64,000 bases of DNA from Leifsonia aquatica H1aii (GCF_000633535.1 NZ_AYMR01000018.1:1-64000); one strand, 5' to 3'; positions 30,303 to 42,284 are shown, counted from the stretch's first letter. Made by a program: numbers and translations. Notes: generated from the letters alone by a model not told the origin.

Positions 30303-31970
30303 TCAGCGCGCGGCGGGGAGGGCCGCGTACACGGACTCCCCGGCGACGAAGGTCTCGATGGTGCGGGTGTCGGCGATCGTGTCCGCCGGGTGGGCGAACG
30401 GGTCTCGGTCGACGACGGCCAGGTCGGCCCAGTTGCCCACCGCGATCGACCCGGTGAGGTCGTCGCGGCCGTTGATGCGTGCGGCGCCGCTGGTGTAGGC
30501 GCGCAGGGCGGCGGCGAGGGTCAGGCTCTCGTTCGGGAGGAAGGCCTCGGGGTTGTGGTCGGGGTGCCACGACGGCACCCGGCGGTTGACCGCCACGTGG
30601 ATGCCGAGCCAGGGGTCCGGGCTGGTGACCGGCCAGTCCGATCCGGCGCAGAGGTGGGCGCCGGCGCCGAGCAGGGAGGCGAACGGATACTGGGTGGTGG
30701 TGCGCTCCGCGCCGAGCAGAGGCACGTTCAGCTCGACCATCTGCGGGTCGTAGCAGGCCCAGAGCGGCTGGATGTTGGCGGCGACGCCCAGGGCGGCGAA
30801 GCGGGCGCGATCGTCCGGGTGGACGACCTGCAGGTGCGCGATGTGGTGGGTGGTCCCGCTGTCGCCGTTGGCGTGCCGCGCGGCCTCGACGGCGTCGAGC
30901 GACTCGCGCACGCCGCGGTCGCCGATGGCGTGGAAGTGCACCTGGAAGCCGGCGGCGTCGAGGCGGCTGACGTAGCCCGCGAGCAGTTCGGGATCGACGA
31001 ACGAGATGCCGTCGTCGTGCGTCTCGCCGGGGCCGCACCGGTGCTCGTACGGCTCGATCATGGCGGCGGTGCGGTTCTCGACGATCCCGTCCTGCATCAC
31101 CTTGACGGTGGTGACGCGGAAGCGCTCGTCCTGGAAGCGCTCCCGGAGTGCCTCGATGCGCGCGATCTGCTCGACGCCGCGCTCACGCTCCCACCAGATG
31201 GCGCCGTTGACGCGGGCGTGCAGTGCGTCCTCGTCCATCGCGCGCTGGTAGGCCTCGACGATGTCGGCGGAGTGGTTGCCGTAGTCGCCGATCAGGGCGT
31301 CCTGCCAGCCGGTGATGCCGAACGAGTGCAGGTGGCGCTGCGCTTCGAGCAGGCCGGCGTACTGTTCCTCGGCCGTCGCGTCGGGCGCCAGCCGCAGAGC
31401 GAGCATCCGTGCGCCCTCGTGCAGGGTGCCGGTGGGGAGGCCGTCGGCGTCGCGTTCGATCCGGCCGTCGACCGGGTCGGGGGTGTCGCGGTCGATGCCG
31501 GCCCGGCGCAACGCCTCGGAGTTGACCCAGGCGCTGTGGTGGTCGCGGTTGGAGATGACCATCGGCCGGTCGGGACAGATCGCATCGAGGTCGGCCGCCA
31601 GCGGCGCACCGCCCGCGAAGGCCGCCTGCTGCCAGCCGCCGCCGACGATCCACTCGCGCTCCGGGTTGGCGGCGGCGTAGTCGGCGATGATCCGCAGGTA
31701 GTCCTCGCGGGTCCAGCCCGACGAGAGGTCGCAGGCGAGTCGCTCGACCCCGGCTTCGACGGGGTGCACGTGGGAGTCGATCAGGCCCGGGAGGAGCATC
31801 CGGCCCGTCAGATCGATCACGCGGGTGCTCGCCGTGATGCCGGCGGCGACGTCCGGGCCGAGCGCGGCGATGCGTCCCGCGGCCACGCCGACGTCGAGCC
31901 GCCGCGGCGCCTCCGAGACTCCGTCGAACACCATGCCGTCGACGAATGCGAGGTCGAGCTCCACTGCCAC
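30303..31970 (-). CDS. Amidohydrolase family 3 (YtcJ-like) metal-dependent hydrolase
   Basis: Cytoplasmic metal-dependent amidohydrolase of 555 residues. It has the metal-binding HxH in LIDSHVHPVEAG, a later VHFHAIGDRGVR with catalytic His, THHIAHLQVV, and CAGSDWPV containing the metal Asp; the C-terminal SIAVGNWADLAVVDRDPF closes the beta-sandwich. This pattern defines the YtcJ/amidohydrolase-3 group, whose members cleave N-acyl or cyclic amide bonds. The GTG start is preceded closely by purine-rich sequence. It heads the importer operon and is divergent from a LacI-family regulator, so substrate-inducible catabolism is likely; the compound is unknown. Confidence 0.88.
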   Translation of the reverse strand: MAVELDLAFVDGMVFDGVSEAPRRLDVGVAAGRIAALGPDVAAGITASTRVIDLTGRMLLPGLIDSHVHPVEAGVERLACDLSSGWTREDYLRIIADYAAANPEREWIVGGGWQQAAFAGGAPLAADLDAICPDRPMVISNRDHHSAWVNSEALRRAGIDRDTPDPVDGRIERDADGLPTGTLHEGARMLALRLAPDATAEEQYAGLLEAQRHLHSFGITGWQDALIGDYGNHSADIVEAYQRAMDEDALHARVNGAIWWERERGVEQIARIEALRERFQDERFRVTTVKVMQDGIVENRTAAMIEPYEHRCGPGETHDDGISFVDPELLAGYVSRLDAAGFQVHFHAIGDRGVRESLDAVEAARHANGDSGTTHHIAHLQVVHPDDRARFAALGVAANIQPLWACYDPQMVELNVPLLGAERTTTQYPFASLLGAGAHLCAGSDWPVTSPDPWLGIHVAVNRRVPSWHPDHNPEAFLPNESLTLAAALRAYTSGAARINGRDDLTGSIAVGNWADLAVVDRDPFAHPADTIADTRTIETFVAGESVYAALPAAR

Positions 31971-32038
31971 GTGCCACCCATCTCTTCGTCGCCGCAGCTG
32001 TGCGGCGAAGGAGGAAAACGCTCGGGAAATCCGAACTG

Positions 32039-32062
32039 AATCGATTGAGAACTTGATCGATT
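32039..32062. promoter_or_regulatory. Candidate paired operator between amidohydrolase operon and LacI-family gene
   Basis: AATCGATT (32039-32046) and GATCGATT (32055-32062) repeat the core ATCGAT with centres 16 bp apart. The second is embedded in TTGATCGATTAA, palindromic but for one pair. A possible -10 TATACA for the plus-strand gene follows at 32073-32078. The location in the divergent region suits the regulator encoded at 32206. Confidence 0.45.
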
Positions 32063-32205
32063 AATCTGGGACTATACAATGCGATGGAGCCGCGATGCAA
32101 TCGCTGTGCACGCGCCGTGCATGCGCAGGCCTATCGCAGGCCGATCGCAGGGCGATCGCGGTGCGGAACCCGCCCCGCAGGCGCCGCGGCAGGAGAGGAG
32201 CGACG

Positions 32206-33192
32206 ATGCCGACCATGACGTTGGCCGACATCGCCGAGCGCGCCGGCATCTCCCGGGCCGCCGTCTCCCTCGCCCTGAACGGCAAGAAGGGCGTCTCGGA
32301 GGAGACCCGGGCGCGGGTGCTCGCCATCGCCAAGGAGTCCGGCTACCGCATCAACCGGCTCGGGCGCGCGCTGCGCCAATCCCGCGCCGGAGCGGTCGGG
32401 CTCTACCTGCCCGAATCCGCCGTCCACTTCGGCTACTACACCGAGACCACCCTCGGCCTCACCGAGCGGCTGCACGAAGCCGACCTCTCGCTCCTGATCG
32501 TGCCGAGCACGCCGACCAGCCCGCGGATCGAGTCCTTCCCGCCGGTCGACGGGTTCATCCTGATCGAGCCGCACTCCGACGACGAGGGCGCGGCGATGAT
32601 CCTCGCCCAGGACCTCCCCGTGGTCACCGGCGACTCCCCGCCGCCCGGCTTCTCCGACCCGTGGGGGATCGTCGAGTCGCCCAACACGCGAACGACCCGG
32701 GAGGTGCTGGACCGGTTCGTCGCGCTCGGCTCCGGGCAGCCGGGGCTGCTGCTGGTGGAGCAGGTCTCCGCTTGGGCGCAGGAACTCGAATCCGCCTACC
32801 GCGCGTGGTGCGCGGAGCGCCGGCTGGAGCCGCGCGTGCTGGTGACCACCATCCACGAGGAGAACGGTACGCTTGCCCGCCGCCTGGCCGAGTGGACCCG
32901 CGAGCAGGGGGTCGACGCGATCCTGGTCGGCGCGGACGGCGTCGCCGTGCGCGTGGCCGGCCTGCTGCGCACCCTCGGGATGCGTCCGGGCGTCGACATC
33001 CGGCTGGTCTCGGGGGTGGACAGTCTGATCATGGAGTTCCACACGCCGCCGATCACCTCGGTCGACCTCCAGCCGCGCGCGTTCGGCCGCGCCTGCGGGG
33101 AACTGCTGCTGGAGCTGATGGAGCACGACCGTCCCGCCGAGACGGTGCGTCGCGGTCTCGACGCCGTCCTCCGGGTGCGCGACTCAGGCTAG
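32206..33192 (+). CDS. LacI-family transcriptional regulator
   Basis: DNA-binding regulator of 328 residues. The N-terminal helix-turn-helix is MTLADIAERAGISRAAVSLALNGKKGVSEETRARV (abbreviated pattern: LADIAERAGIS, then AVSLALNG), with hinge helix NRLGRALRQ, followed by a periplasmic-binding-protein-like effector domain. The start ATG at 32206 has AGGAGAGGAG upstream. It is divergent from the amidohydrolase/ABC operon, so that operon and itself are the likely targets. The effector is probably the transported solute or its product; LacI members usually bind sugars, so a glycosyl amide or nucleoside is possible. Confidence 0.9.
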   Translation: MPTMTLADIAERAGISRAAVSLALNGKKGVSEETRARVLAIAKESGYRINRLGRALRQSRAGAVGLYLPESAVHFGYYTETTLGLTERLHEADLSLLIVPSTPTSPRIESFPPVDGFILIEPHSDDEGAAMILAQDLPVVTGDSPPPGFSDPWGIVESPNTRTTREVLDRFVALGSGQPGLLLVEQVSAWAQELESAYRAWCAERRLEPRVLVTTIHEENGTLARRLAEWTREQGVDAILVGADGVAVRVAGLLRTLGMRPGVDIRLVSGVDSLIMEFHTPPITSVDLQPRAFGRACGELLLELMEHDRPAETVRRGLDAVLRVRDSG

Positions 33193-33255
33193 GCGGTCGC
33201 CTCGCCTCGTGGGCGACGGAGGAGATCCCTGCTCGACGCGGGAGATTCCGCGGGG

Positions 33256-33293
33256 AGCGGAGGAGATACGGGGCGTTCCCGCGCCGGTCTCCT
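33256..33293. terminator. Weak hairpin between LacI-family gene and DUF4032 gene
   Basis: Arms GGAGGAGA and TCTCCTCC pair around a G+C-rich centre in the 159-bp gap between two convergent genes. The stretch also contains several near-repeats of GGAGAT. It is a plausible but weak bidirectional terminator. Confidence 0.35.
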
Positions 33294-33351
33294 CCGGAGC
33301 CCGCGATCCGGGCACTGCACGGACCGGGGCGCCTCCGCTCCCGCCGTCGGC

Positions 33352-34656
33352 TCAGACCTTCGAGCGCCAGTCGTCGGCGTCGTCCTCGTCGTCGTCGAGA
33401 CCGGCCGCGCGCCGGATGGTCGGGATGCTCATGGTGTCGGTCGCCGGGGCGATCACCGTGGCCTCGTCGCGACGGTGACGCAGCACGTCGTTGATGTACG
33501 AGGTGAGCGCCTCGGCGAGGGGGACGTCCCTGCCCTCGTTCTGCGACATGAACCAGCGGTGCTCCAGCAGCTGGTGGAACACCTCCGCCGGCTCGAGCTT
33601 GCCCTTGAGGTCCGCCGGGATGGCGCGCACCACGGGCTCGAAGACGCGCAGCAGCCACTCGTGCGCCATCGCCTCCTCGTCGAGGCCCTGCTTGCCGAGC
33701 GTCGCCGAGTACGAGTCGAGGTCGTTGAGCAGGCGCCGGGCCTGGTTCTCGCCGGTGTCGAGGCCGGTGAGGCGCAGCAGACGGCGCTGGTGATGGCCCG
33801 CGTCGACGACCTTCGGCTGGATGCGCACCGTCGTTCCCTCGTCCGAGGTCTTGATGGCGAGCTCCTCGATGTCGAAGCCCAGCTCGTTCAGGCGCTCGAC
33901 GCGCTGGCTGATGCGCCAGCGCTCGGAGGAGGAGAACGACTCGCTGCCCGTCAGCTCCTTCCAGAGCGAGCGGTAGGCGGCGACGATGCCGTTGGAGACG
34001 CTGATCGGGTCGAGCTCCTCGTCGATGCGACCGCCGGCCTCCAGGTCCATCAGCTCGCCGGCGATGTTGACGCGGGCGATCTCCAGGTCGTTCTCACGCT
34101 GGCCGTTGGAGAGCCCGTCGTACAGCTGGCCGGTCTCGGCGTCCACCAGGTAGGCGGCGAAGGAGCCGGCGTCGCGACGGAACAGGGTGTTCGACAGGGA
34201 GACGTCCCCCCAGAAGAAGCCGACGATGTGCAGACGCACCAGCAGCACGGCCAGCGCGTCCACGAGGCGGGTGGCGGTGTCGGGCCGCAGCGTCTGCGAG
34301 AACAGCGCGCGGTACGGGAGGGAGAACTTGAGGTGCCGGGTGACCAGGGCCGCGTTCAACTCGTTGCCGTCGTCGTCCGTCCGGTTCTTGATGACCGCCA
34401 CCGGGTCGACGCAGGGCACGTCGAGGCGCTGCAGGGTGCGCAGCATGTCGTACTCGCGCTGGGCCATCTCGGCCGTCGTCTCCTTGATGGCGATGACGTA
34501 GCCGGAGAGGTTGGCGAAGCGCACGAGGTGCCGGCTGATGCCCTTCGGCAGCAGGGCGATGTGCTCGGCGGACCACTGGTCGAGGGGGATGTTCCAGGGC
34601 AGGTCGAGCAGTGCGGGGTCGACCGTCGCTGCGGTGATGTTGACGGAGCCGGCCAT
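33352..34656 (-). CDS. DUF4032 domain protein, kinase-like fold
   Basis: A 434-residue cytoplasmic protein of the actinobacterial DUF4032 family. The N-terminal half resembles a lipopolysaccharide-kinase/protein-kinase fold: a Lys in VIAIKETTAEMAQREYDMLR, HRD-like FFWGDVSLSNTLFRRD and metal-type YLVDAETGQLYD. The C-terminal half (~270-400) is helical. Catalytic-looking residues K, D and N are kept, so small-molecule or protein phosphorylation is possible, but no substrate is known to me. It lies 109 bp after the sugar-ABC ATPase gene on the same strand. Confidence 0.85.
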   Translation of the reverse strand: MAGSVNITAATVDPALLDLPWNIPLDQWSAEHIALLPKGISRHLVRFANLSGYVIAIKETTAEMAQREYDMLRTLQRLDVPCVDPVAVIKNRTDDDGNELNAALVTRHLKFSLPYRALFSQTLRPDTATRLVDALAVLLVRLHIVGFFWGDVSLSNTLFRRDAGSFAAYLVDAETGQLYDGLSNGQRENDLEIARVNIAGELMDLEAGGRIDEELDPISVSNGIVAAYRSLWKELTGSESFSSSERWRISQRVERLNELGFDIEELAIKTSDEGTTVRIQPKVVDAGHHQRRLLRLTGLDTGENQARRLLNDLDSYSATLGKQGLDEEAMAHEWLLRVFEPVVRAIPADLKGKLEPAEVFHQLLEHRWFMSQNEGRDVPLAEALTSYINDVLRHRRDEATVIAPATDTMSIPTIRRAAGLDDDEDDADDWRSKV

Positions 34657-34765
34657 GATGGTGCCTTCCGGTGTCGGTGCGGGAGGGGGAAAGCACTCTG
34701 CCGCAGCCCGGGAACCGGACTGCGGCAGAGTGGGATTCCTTCTCAGGAGCCTAGTGCGCGCGACC

Positions 34766-35860
<1,095 letters not shown>

Positions 35861-36162
35861 TTTCTCTTTTTCTCCTTCACCGGCAGGTACGTGCCGGACG
35901 ATCCGTTGTGATGGATGAACGTGGCGTCGACGTCCGTTGGGCATCGGCGCCGCAATCCCCCATAATATGGCATCGGCGCGGGTGCCGACGACCGCCCCTG
36001 GGGTCGAGGCGCCGGCGTCGTGCCTGCGCGTTCAGCGACCGTCTGGTCTATTCCCAGACTGCCCGAATAGGATCGTCCGGTTGCGTGCGTCCCCGGTGCA
36101 CGACGACGCCGCTGCGTCCCCCCTGCGCAGCCCCGAACGACCCCGAGAGTGTGATTGCCCCT
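35861..36162. other. 302-bp divergent intergenic region
   Basis: No gene is visible. A minus-strand -10-like TATTAT (complement of 35962-35967) may serve msiK. An exact 11-bp direct repeat GGCATCGGCGC (35940-35950 and 35969-35979) brackets it. For the plus-strand gene, an inverted repeat GTCTGG/CCAGAC (36041-36059) precedes a possible -10 TAGGAT (36068-36073). All are candidates only. Confidence 0.4.
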
Positions 36163-37059
36163 ATGACCGATCCCGACGAGAACGGCGACGTCCGTGCGGC
36201 CGCGCGGGAGAAAGCGCGCCAGCTCCGCACGTCCCAGCAGCGCAAGGACCGTCGCAACAGGACCCTCATCGGCAGCGGAATCGCGCTCGGCGTGCTCGCC
36301 GTCATCGCGATCGTCGCCGTCGTCATCGTCGGCGCCATCCGCCCCACCGTCCCCGGCCCGAAGAACATGGCCAGTGACGGCGTCGTCGTGGGCGCAGGCC
36401 TGAAGGTCGTCGCGACCCCGGCCCTCGCCGCCGACTCGAAGCCCGTCGCGACCACGCCGAACCCCGAGGCGAACACCGTCGACATCCGCATCTACGCCGA
36501 CTACCTCTGCGACCTCTGCGGCGACTTCCAGCGCACGAACCTCTCGCAGCTCCAGCCGCTGGTGAAGGACGGCGCGGTGACCGTCGAGATGCACCCGGTC
36601 GCGATCTACACCAGTCACTCCGCCGGCACGAAGTACTCGCTCCGCGCGGCCAACGCTGCGGCCTGCGTGGCGAACTACTCGCCGGAGGCCTTCTGGGCTT
36701 TCAACGCCTCCCTCTTCCAGAAGCAGCCCAAGGAGGGCAGCCCGGGCCTCAGTGACGAGCAGTTGAAGACGCGCGTCGCCGACGCGAAGGCGAGCAGCGT
36801 CTCCAGCATCGACTCGTGCATCGACGACGGCCGGTTCAAGAGCTGGGCCACCAGCGCAAGCGATCGCGCGCTGAGCGGGCCGATTCCGAACTCGGATGTC
36901 AAGAAGATGACGAACGCGCTCCTGGTGCTGGTCAACGGCAAGCCGTACACCGGCTCGTTGACGAGTGCCGACGACTTCAAGGCGTTCGTGCTGCAGGCGC
37001 AGGGCGACGAGTACTCGTCGACCTCCACCCCTACCCCGACTCCGACTCCCGCGGGCTGA
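36163..37059 (+). CDS. Membrane-anchored DsbA-like thioredoxin-fold protein
   Basis: A 298-residue protein with a charged cytoplasmic N-terminus, one membrane helix (~36-60) and an extracellular thioredoxin-like domain with active site CDLC in IYADYLCDLCGDFQRTN. The cis-Pro region and LVNGKPYTGSL near the end fit the DsbA/PF13462 family that oxidises or isomerises disulfides in exported proteins. Further cysteines (ACVANYS, DSCIDD) may form a structural disulfide. The tail is Thr/Pro-rich. The ATG at 36163 is preferred; a GTG four codons upstream is possible. It stands alone, before the tRNA gene. Confidence 0.87.
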   Translation: MTDPDENGDVRAAAREKARQLRTSQQRKDRRNRTLIGSGIALGVLAVIAIVAVVIVGAIRPTVPGPKNMASDGVVVGAGLKVVATPALAADSKPVATTPNPEANTVDIRIYADYLCDLCGDFQRTNLSQLQPLVKDGAVTVEMHPVAIYTSHSAGTKYSLRAANAAACVANYSPEAFWAFNASLFQKQPKEGSPGLSDEQLKTRVADAKASSVSSIDSCIDDGRFKSWATSASDRALSGPIPNSDVKKMTNALLVLVNGKPYTGSLTSADDFKAFVLQAQGDEYSSTSTPTPTPTPAG

Positions 37060-37118
37060 CGCCTCGAGCGATCTCCACGCCATCCTCTAGGATGGTGGGC
37101 GACGGGCCAGCCGTCGTC

Positions 37119-37194
37119 GCCGGCTTAGCTCAGTTGGTAGAGCACTCGCCTTGTAAGCGAGCGGTCGCGGGTTCGAGTCCCGCAGCCGGCTCCA
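37119..37194 (+). tRNA. tRNA-Thr (anticodon UGU)
   Basis: Complete cloverleaf: acceptor GCCGGCT pairs with AGCCGGC; D stem GCTC/GAGC; anticodon stem CTCGC/GCGAG with loop CTTGTAA, so anticodon TGT reads ACA threonine codons; T stem GCGGG/CCCGC with loop TTCGAGT. Discriminator T and the CCA end are encoded. Length 76. No integrase or direct-repeat boundary is near, so it is not marked as an attachment site. Confidence 0.97.
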
Positions 37195-37195
37195 T

Positions 37196-37208
37196 CCGCC
37201 TTCGGCGG
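37196..37208 (+). terminator. Short hairpin after tRNA-Thr
   Basis: CCGCC, loop TTC, GGCGG immediately after the tRNA CCA end. A small but well-placed stem; termination or 3' processing are both possible. Confidence 0.45.
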
Positions 37209-37338
37209 TTCGTGTCGCGGTGGACGCCGCGACCCCTCCTCGCGGCGGCTCGCTCCGCGCCCTCTGCGTCGCGCGTCTGCCGCGCCGCACGCCGCTCCGT
37301 CCGCACGCGCTGCCCTGCCACGACTGTGTCGTCGCACC

Positions 37339-37367
37339 TTGTCGCTGCGCTTCCGCACGCCTATGAT
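37339..37367 (+). promoter_or_regulatory. Promoter of the FAD monooxygenase gene
   Basis: TTGTCG (37339-37344) and TATGAT (37362-37367) with the ideal 17-bp spacing. The predicted start point is about 37374, just before the 17-bp palindrome, leaving a leader of about 65 nt. Confidence 0.6.
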
Positions 37368-37390
37368 CGGTGTGCGATATCAGAACGCTG

Positions 37391-37407
37391 TGTTCGATAA
37401 TCGAACA
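37391..37407. promoter_or_regulatory. Perfect 17-bp palindromic operator, IclR type
   Basis: TGTTCGATAATCGAACA is a perfect inverted repeat of 8-bp arms around one A. It resembles the operators of IclR-family aromatic-catabolism regulators (PcaR/PcaU style TTCGATAATCG). It lies downstream of the predicted transcription start and 33 bp before the monooxygenase GTG, so repression by roadblock is plausible. No IclR gene is in the window. Confidence 0.7.
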
Positions 37408-37439
37408 ATCTATGCCCCACAGTGCAGTGAGGAGAACCC

Positions 37440-39344
37440 GTGCAGTTCCACCACCACGGCTACGTGTCCGGAGACCCGCGCGTCCAGCCCGCCGCAGGGA
37501 CGGGGATCGACCGCCCCGACGACCTGCCCGACGAGGTCGACGTGCTCATCGTCGGCTCCGGGCCGGCCGGGATGATCGCCGCCGCGCAGCTGTCGCAGTT
37601 CCCGGGCGTCACGACGCGCATCGTCGAACGCCGCCCCGGGCGCCTGGCGATCGGGCAGGCCGACGGCATCCAGGCGCGCAGCGTCGAGACCTTCGACGCC
37701 TTCGGCTTCGCCGAGCGGATCATCGCCGAGGCCTACCGCATCACCGAGATGGCGTTCTGGAAGCCGGACCACGACGATCCCTCGCGGATCGTCCGGGCCG
37801 CTCGCGCCGTGGACGACCCCACCGGCATCAGCGAATGGCCGCACCTCATCGTCAACCAGGCACGCGTGCTCGACTACTTCGCGGAGTACATGGCGAACGC
37901 CCCGACCCGGATGCGACCCGACTACGGCTACGCGTTCGCCGGGCTGACCGTCACGGACGACGGAGACGACCACCCGGTCCACGTGCGGCTCGTGCGCACG
38001 GCGGGGGAGCGCGAGGGGGAGGAGCGGTCGATCCGCGCCCGGTACGTCCTCGGCGCCGACGGCGCGCGCAGCGCGGTGCGCGAGTCCATCGGCTGCACCC
38101 TCCGCGGCGACCAGGCCAACCACGCCTGGGGCGTGATGGACGTGCTCGCGGTCACCGACTTCCCGGACATCCGCACGAAGTGCTCCATCCAGTCGGAGGC
38201 CGGCAACATCCTGCTCATCCCCCGCGAGGGAGGCCATCTCTTCCGCATGTACGTCGACCTCGGCGAGGTGCACGAGGGCGACAACGGTGCCGTGCGCGCC
38301 ACGACGATCGAGCAGATCATCGCGAAGGCCAACGAGATCCTGCACCCCTATGTGCTCGACGTGAAGAACGTCGCCTGGCACAGCGTCTACGAGGTGGGGC
38401 ACCGGCTGACCGCCCGGTTCGACGACGTGACCGCGCAGGAGCTCGGCAGCCGCACCCCGCGGGTGTTCATCGCCGGCGACGCCTGCCACACGCACAGCGC
38501 CAAAGCGGGTCAGGGGATGAACGTCTCCATGCAGGACGGGTTCAATCTCGGCTGGAAGCTCGGCCACGTGCTCGAGGGCCGCAGCCCGGAGGCCCTGCTG
38601 GCGACCTACTCGGCCGAGCGACAGGTCATCGCGAAGAACCTGATCGACTTCGACCGGGAGTGGTCGTCGCTCATGGCGACGAAGCCCGACGAACTCGGCG
38701 ATCCGACCGAGCTGGAGGACTTCTACGTGCGGACGGCGGAGTTCCCGGCCGGGTTCATGACCCAGTACCCGCCGAGCCTGCTCATCGGGGAGCCGACGCA
38801 TCAGGAGCGGGCATCCGGCTTCCCGCTCGGCAAGCGGTTCAAGTCGCCGAACGCGACGCGGGTCTGCGACGGCAACCCGGTGCACCTCGGCCACCACGCC
38901 AAGGCGGACGGTCGGTGGCGCGTGTACGTCTTCGCCGACACCGCGCTGCCAGGGGAATCCGCGCCGGTGGCCGCGCTCGCCGAGTGGCTGCTGGGCGCAC
39001 CCGACTCGCCGGTCGTCGTCTCGACCCCGGAAGGGGCGGACCTGGACGCGCACTTCGACGTGAAGGTGATCTATCAGCAGCCGCACACCGAGGTCGACCT
39101 CGGTGCGGTCCCAGTACTGTTCCGGCCCCGGGTCGGACCGTTCCAGCTGATCGACCAGGAGAAGGTCTACGCCGTCGACCCTGACCACGACGTCTTCGAG
39201 GAGCGCGGGATCGATCGCGGGGGCGCGATCGTCGTGGTGCGGCCGGACCAGTACGTCGCGCACGTCCTGCCGCTCGACGCGACGGAGGAGCTGGCGTCGT
39301 TCTTCGCGCCGATCCTGGTCGCGCGCCGCACGGCGACGGTCTGA
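37440..39344 (+). CDS. FAD-dependent aromatic-ring monooxygenase (phenol 2-/3-hydroxybenzoate 4-monooxygenase type)
   Basis: Flavoprotein hydroxylase of 634 residues. It has the dinucleotide-binding motif VDVLIVGSGPAGMIAAAQL (~34-52), the DG motif VLGADGARSAVRE, and the GD motif IAGDACHTHSAKAGQGMNVS that closes the FAD site. A C-terminal thioredoxin-like domain (~450-634) is typical of phenol hydroxylase and MobA-like enzymes. It should use NADPH and O2 to hydroxylate a phenolic acid or phenol. The GTG start has GAGGAGAACCC upstream. It is a single-gene unit with its own promoter and palindrome; ring-cleavage genes are not in the window. Substrate is inferred from family only. Confidence 0.88.
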   Translation: MQFHHHGYVSGDPRVQPAAGTGIDRPDDLPDEVDVLIVGSGPAGMIAAAQLSQFPGVTTRIVERRPGRLAIGQADGIQARSVETFDAFGFAERIIAEAYRITEMAFWKPDHDDPSRIVRAARAVDDPTGISEWPHLIVNQARVLDYFAEYMANAPTRMRPDYGYAFAGLTVTDDGDDHPVHVRLVRTAGEREGEERSIRARYVLGADGARSAVRESIGCTLRGDQANHAWGVMDVLAVTDFPDIRTKCSIQSEAGNILLIPREGGHLFRMYVDLGEVHEGDNGAVRATTIEQIIAKANEILHPYVLDVKNVAWHSVYEVGHRLTARFDDVTAQELGSRTPRVFIAGDACHTHSAKAGQGMNVSMQDGFNLGWKLGHVLEGRSPEALLATYSAERQVIAKNLIDFDREWSSLMATKPDELGDPTELEDFYVRTAEFPAGFMTQYPPSLLIGEPTHQERASGFPLGKRFKSPNATRVCDGNPVHLGHHAKADGRWRVYVFADTALPGESAPVAALAEWLLGAPDSPVVVSTPEGADLDAHFDVKVIYQQPHTEVDLGAVPVLFRPRVGPFQLIDQEKVYAVDPDHDVFEERGIDRGGAIVVVRPDQYVAHVLPLDATEELASFFAPILVARRTATV

Positions 39345-39588
39345 GTCGGTGCACCGAGTCCATTAATTCCGGCAGACGATTCTGAAACCTACCGTTCTCC
39401 CCGTAGGGTGGACTCCGTTGTCCACCTGGGGGAGGGTCCGTGAATCACAAGCGTGCGACCATCGTGCTCGTCGTCATCCTGGCGCTGGTCGCGATCGCGC
39501 TCTTCGGTTTCGGGACCTGGGCGGTGGTCAACGGCGAGACCGGTGCCGGGCACGGCACCGGTCCCGGTCCCGCCGGGATGGGGCTCGA

Positions 39589-41603
<2,015 letters not shown>

Positions 41604-41769
41604 GGGGGAACCTCCACTCGGTGGCGGCCGATGCCGTCACCCGCGACTATCGGCGGCTCTGCGCGCGCGGTCAGTGCCCGCTCGCCGAAGCGGCGAATCA
41701 TCGGCCGTCCCGGCGTTCTCGCGTGCACGTTCCGCCGTCGCGACGTCGTCGTCGTCCAGACTGGGAGGC

Positions 41770-42284
41770 ATGGAATGCGTCTTCGTGAACGGGACGGTCG
41801 GCGTCGGCAAGTCGACGGTCGCGGATGCGATCAGCGCGGCGGAGGCCGCCCCGCACGCGGTCATCGACCTCGATGCGGTGCGTCGCATGCATCCCGCGCC
41901 CGTGGAGGACGTCTTCAACCACGAGCTCGAGCTGCGCAACCTCCGCTCCCTCGCTGCCAACTACCGGGAAGCGGGCGCGCGCCGGCTCATCCTGGCCGGA
42001 GTGATCGAGTCGGCCGCCGAGGTGGGCCGGTACGCGGAGGCCGCGGGCGCCACCGCGCTGCTCGTCTGCCGCCTGGTCGCCGCCCCGACGTCGGCGAACG
42101 GCGGCTCCGCTCCCGGCACCACGACGACCCCGCGGGCCTCGCCTGGCATCTGCGGCGGGCGGGGGAGCTCGCCGCCATCCTGGAGGGCGCCGCGCTCGAG
42201 GACGTGGTCGTCGACGCGACCGACGCGACGCCGTCGCAGCTCGCGCGTGCGGTCCGCGCCGCCGCCGGGTGGGATGCCGCGTAG
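41770..42284 (+). pseudogene. P-loop nucleotide kinase-like gene with one-base frameshift
   Basis: The first frame from the ATG at 41770 (GGGAGGC just upstream) gives MECVFVNGTVGVGKSTVADA, a Walker A of small kinases, then VIDLDAVRRMHPAP and LRSLAANYREAGARRLILAGVI. After VCRLVAAP the frame turns into implausible Ser/Pro/Arg. Adding one C in the CCCC run at 42083-42086 restores DVGERRLRSRHHDDPAGLAW and an orderly end ...VRAAAGWDAA at 42284, about 171 residues in all, with an LID-like Arg segment. The substrate is unknown; adenylylsulfate- or gluconate-kinase-like proteins are similar. Sequencing error or true mutation cannot be told apart here. Confidence 0.7.

Noticed and set aside
32206-33192. 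LacI-family gene at 32.2 kb as the regulator of the galactan operators
   Set aside because: No copy of the 16-bp operator lies near it, while the LacI gene at 45 kb is directly beside two copies.
37119-37439. tRNA-Thr as an integration site for a genomic island
   Set aside because: No integrase, no repeat of the tRNA 3' end downstream in the window and no change in base composition.
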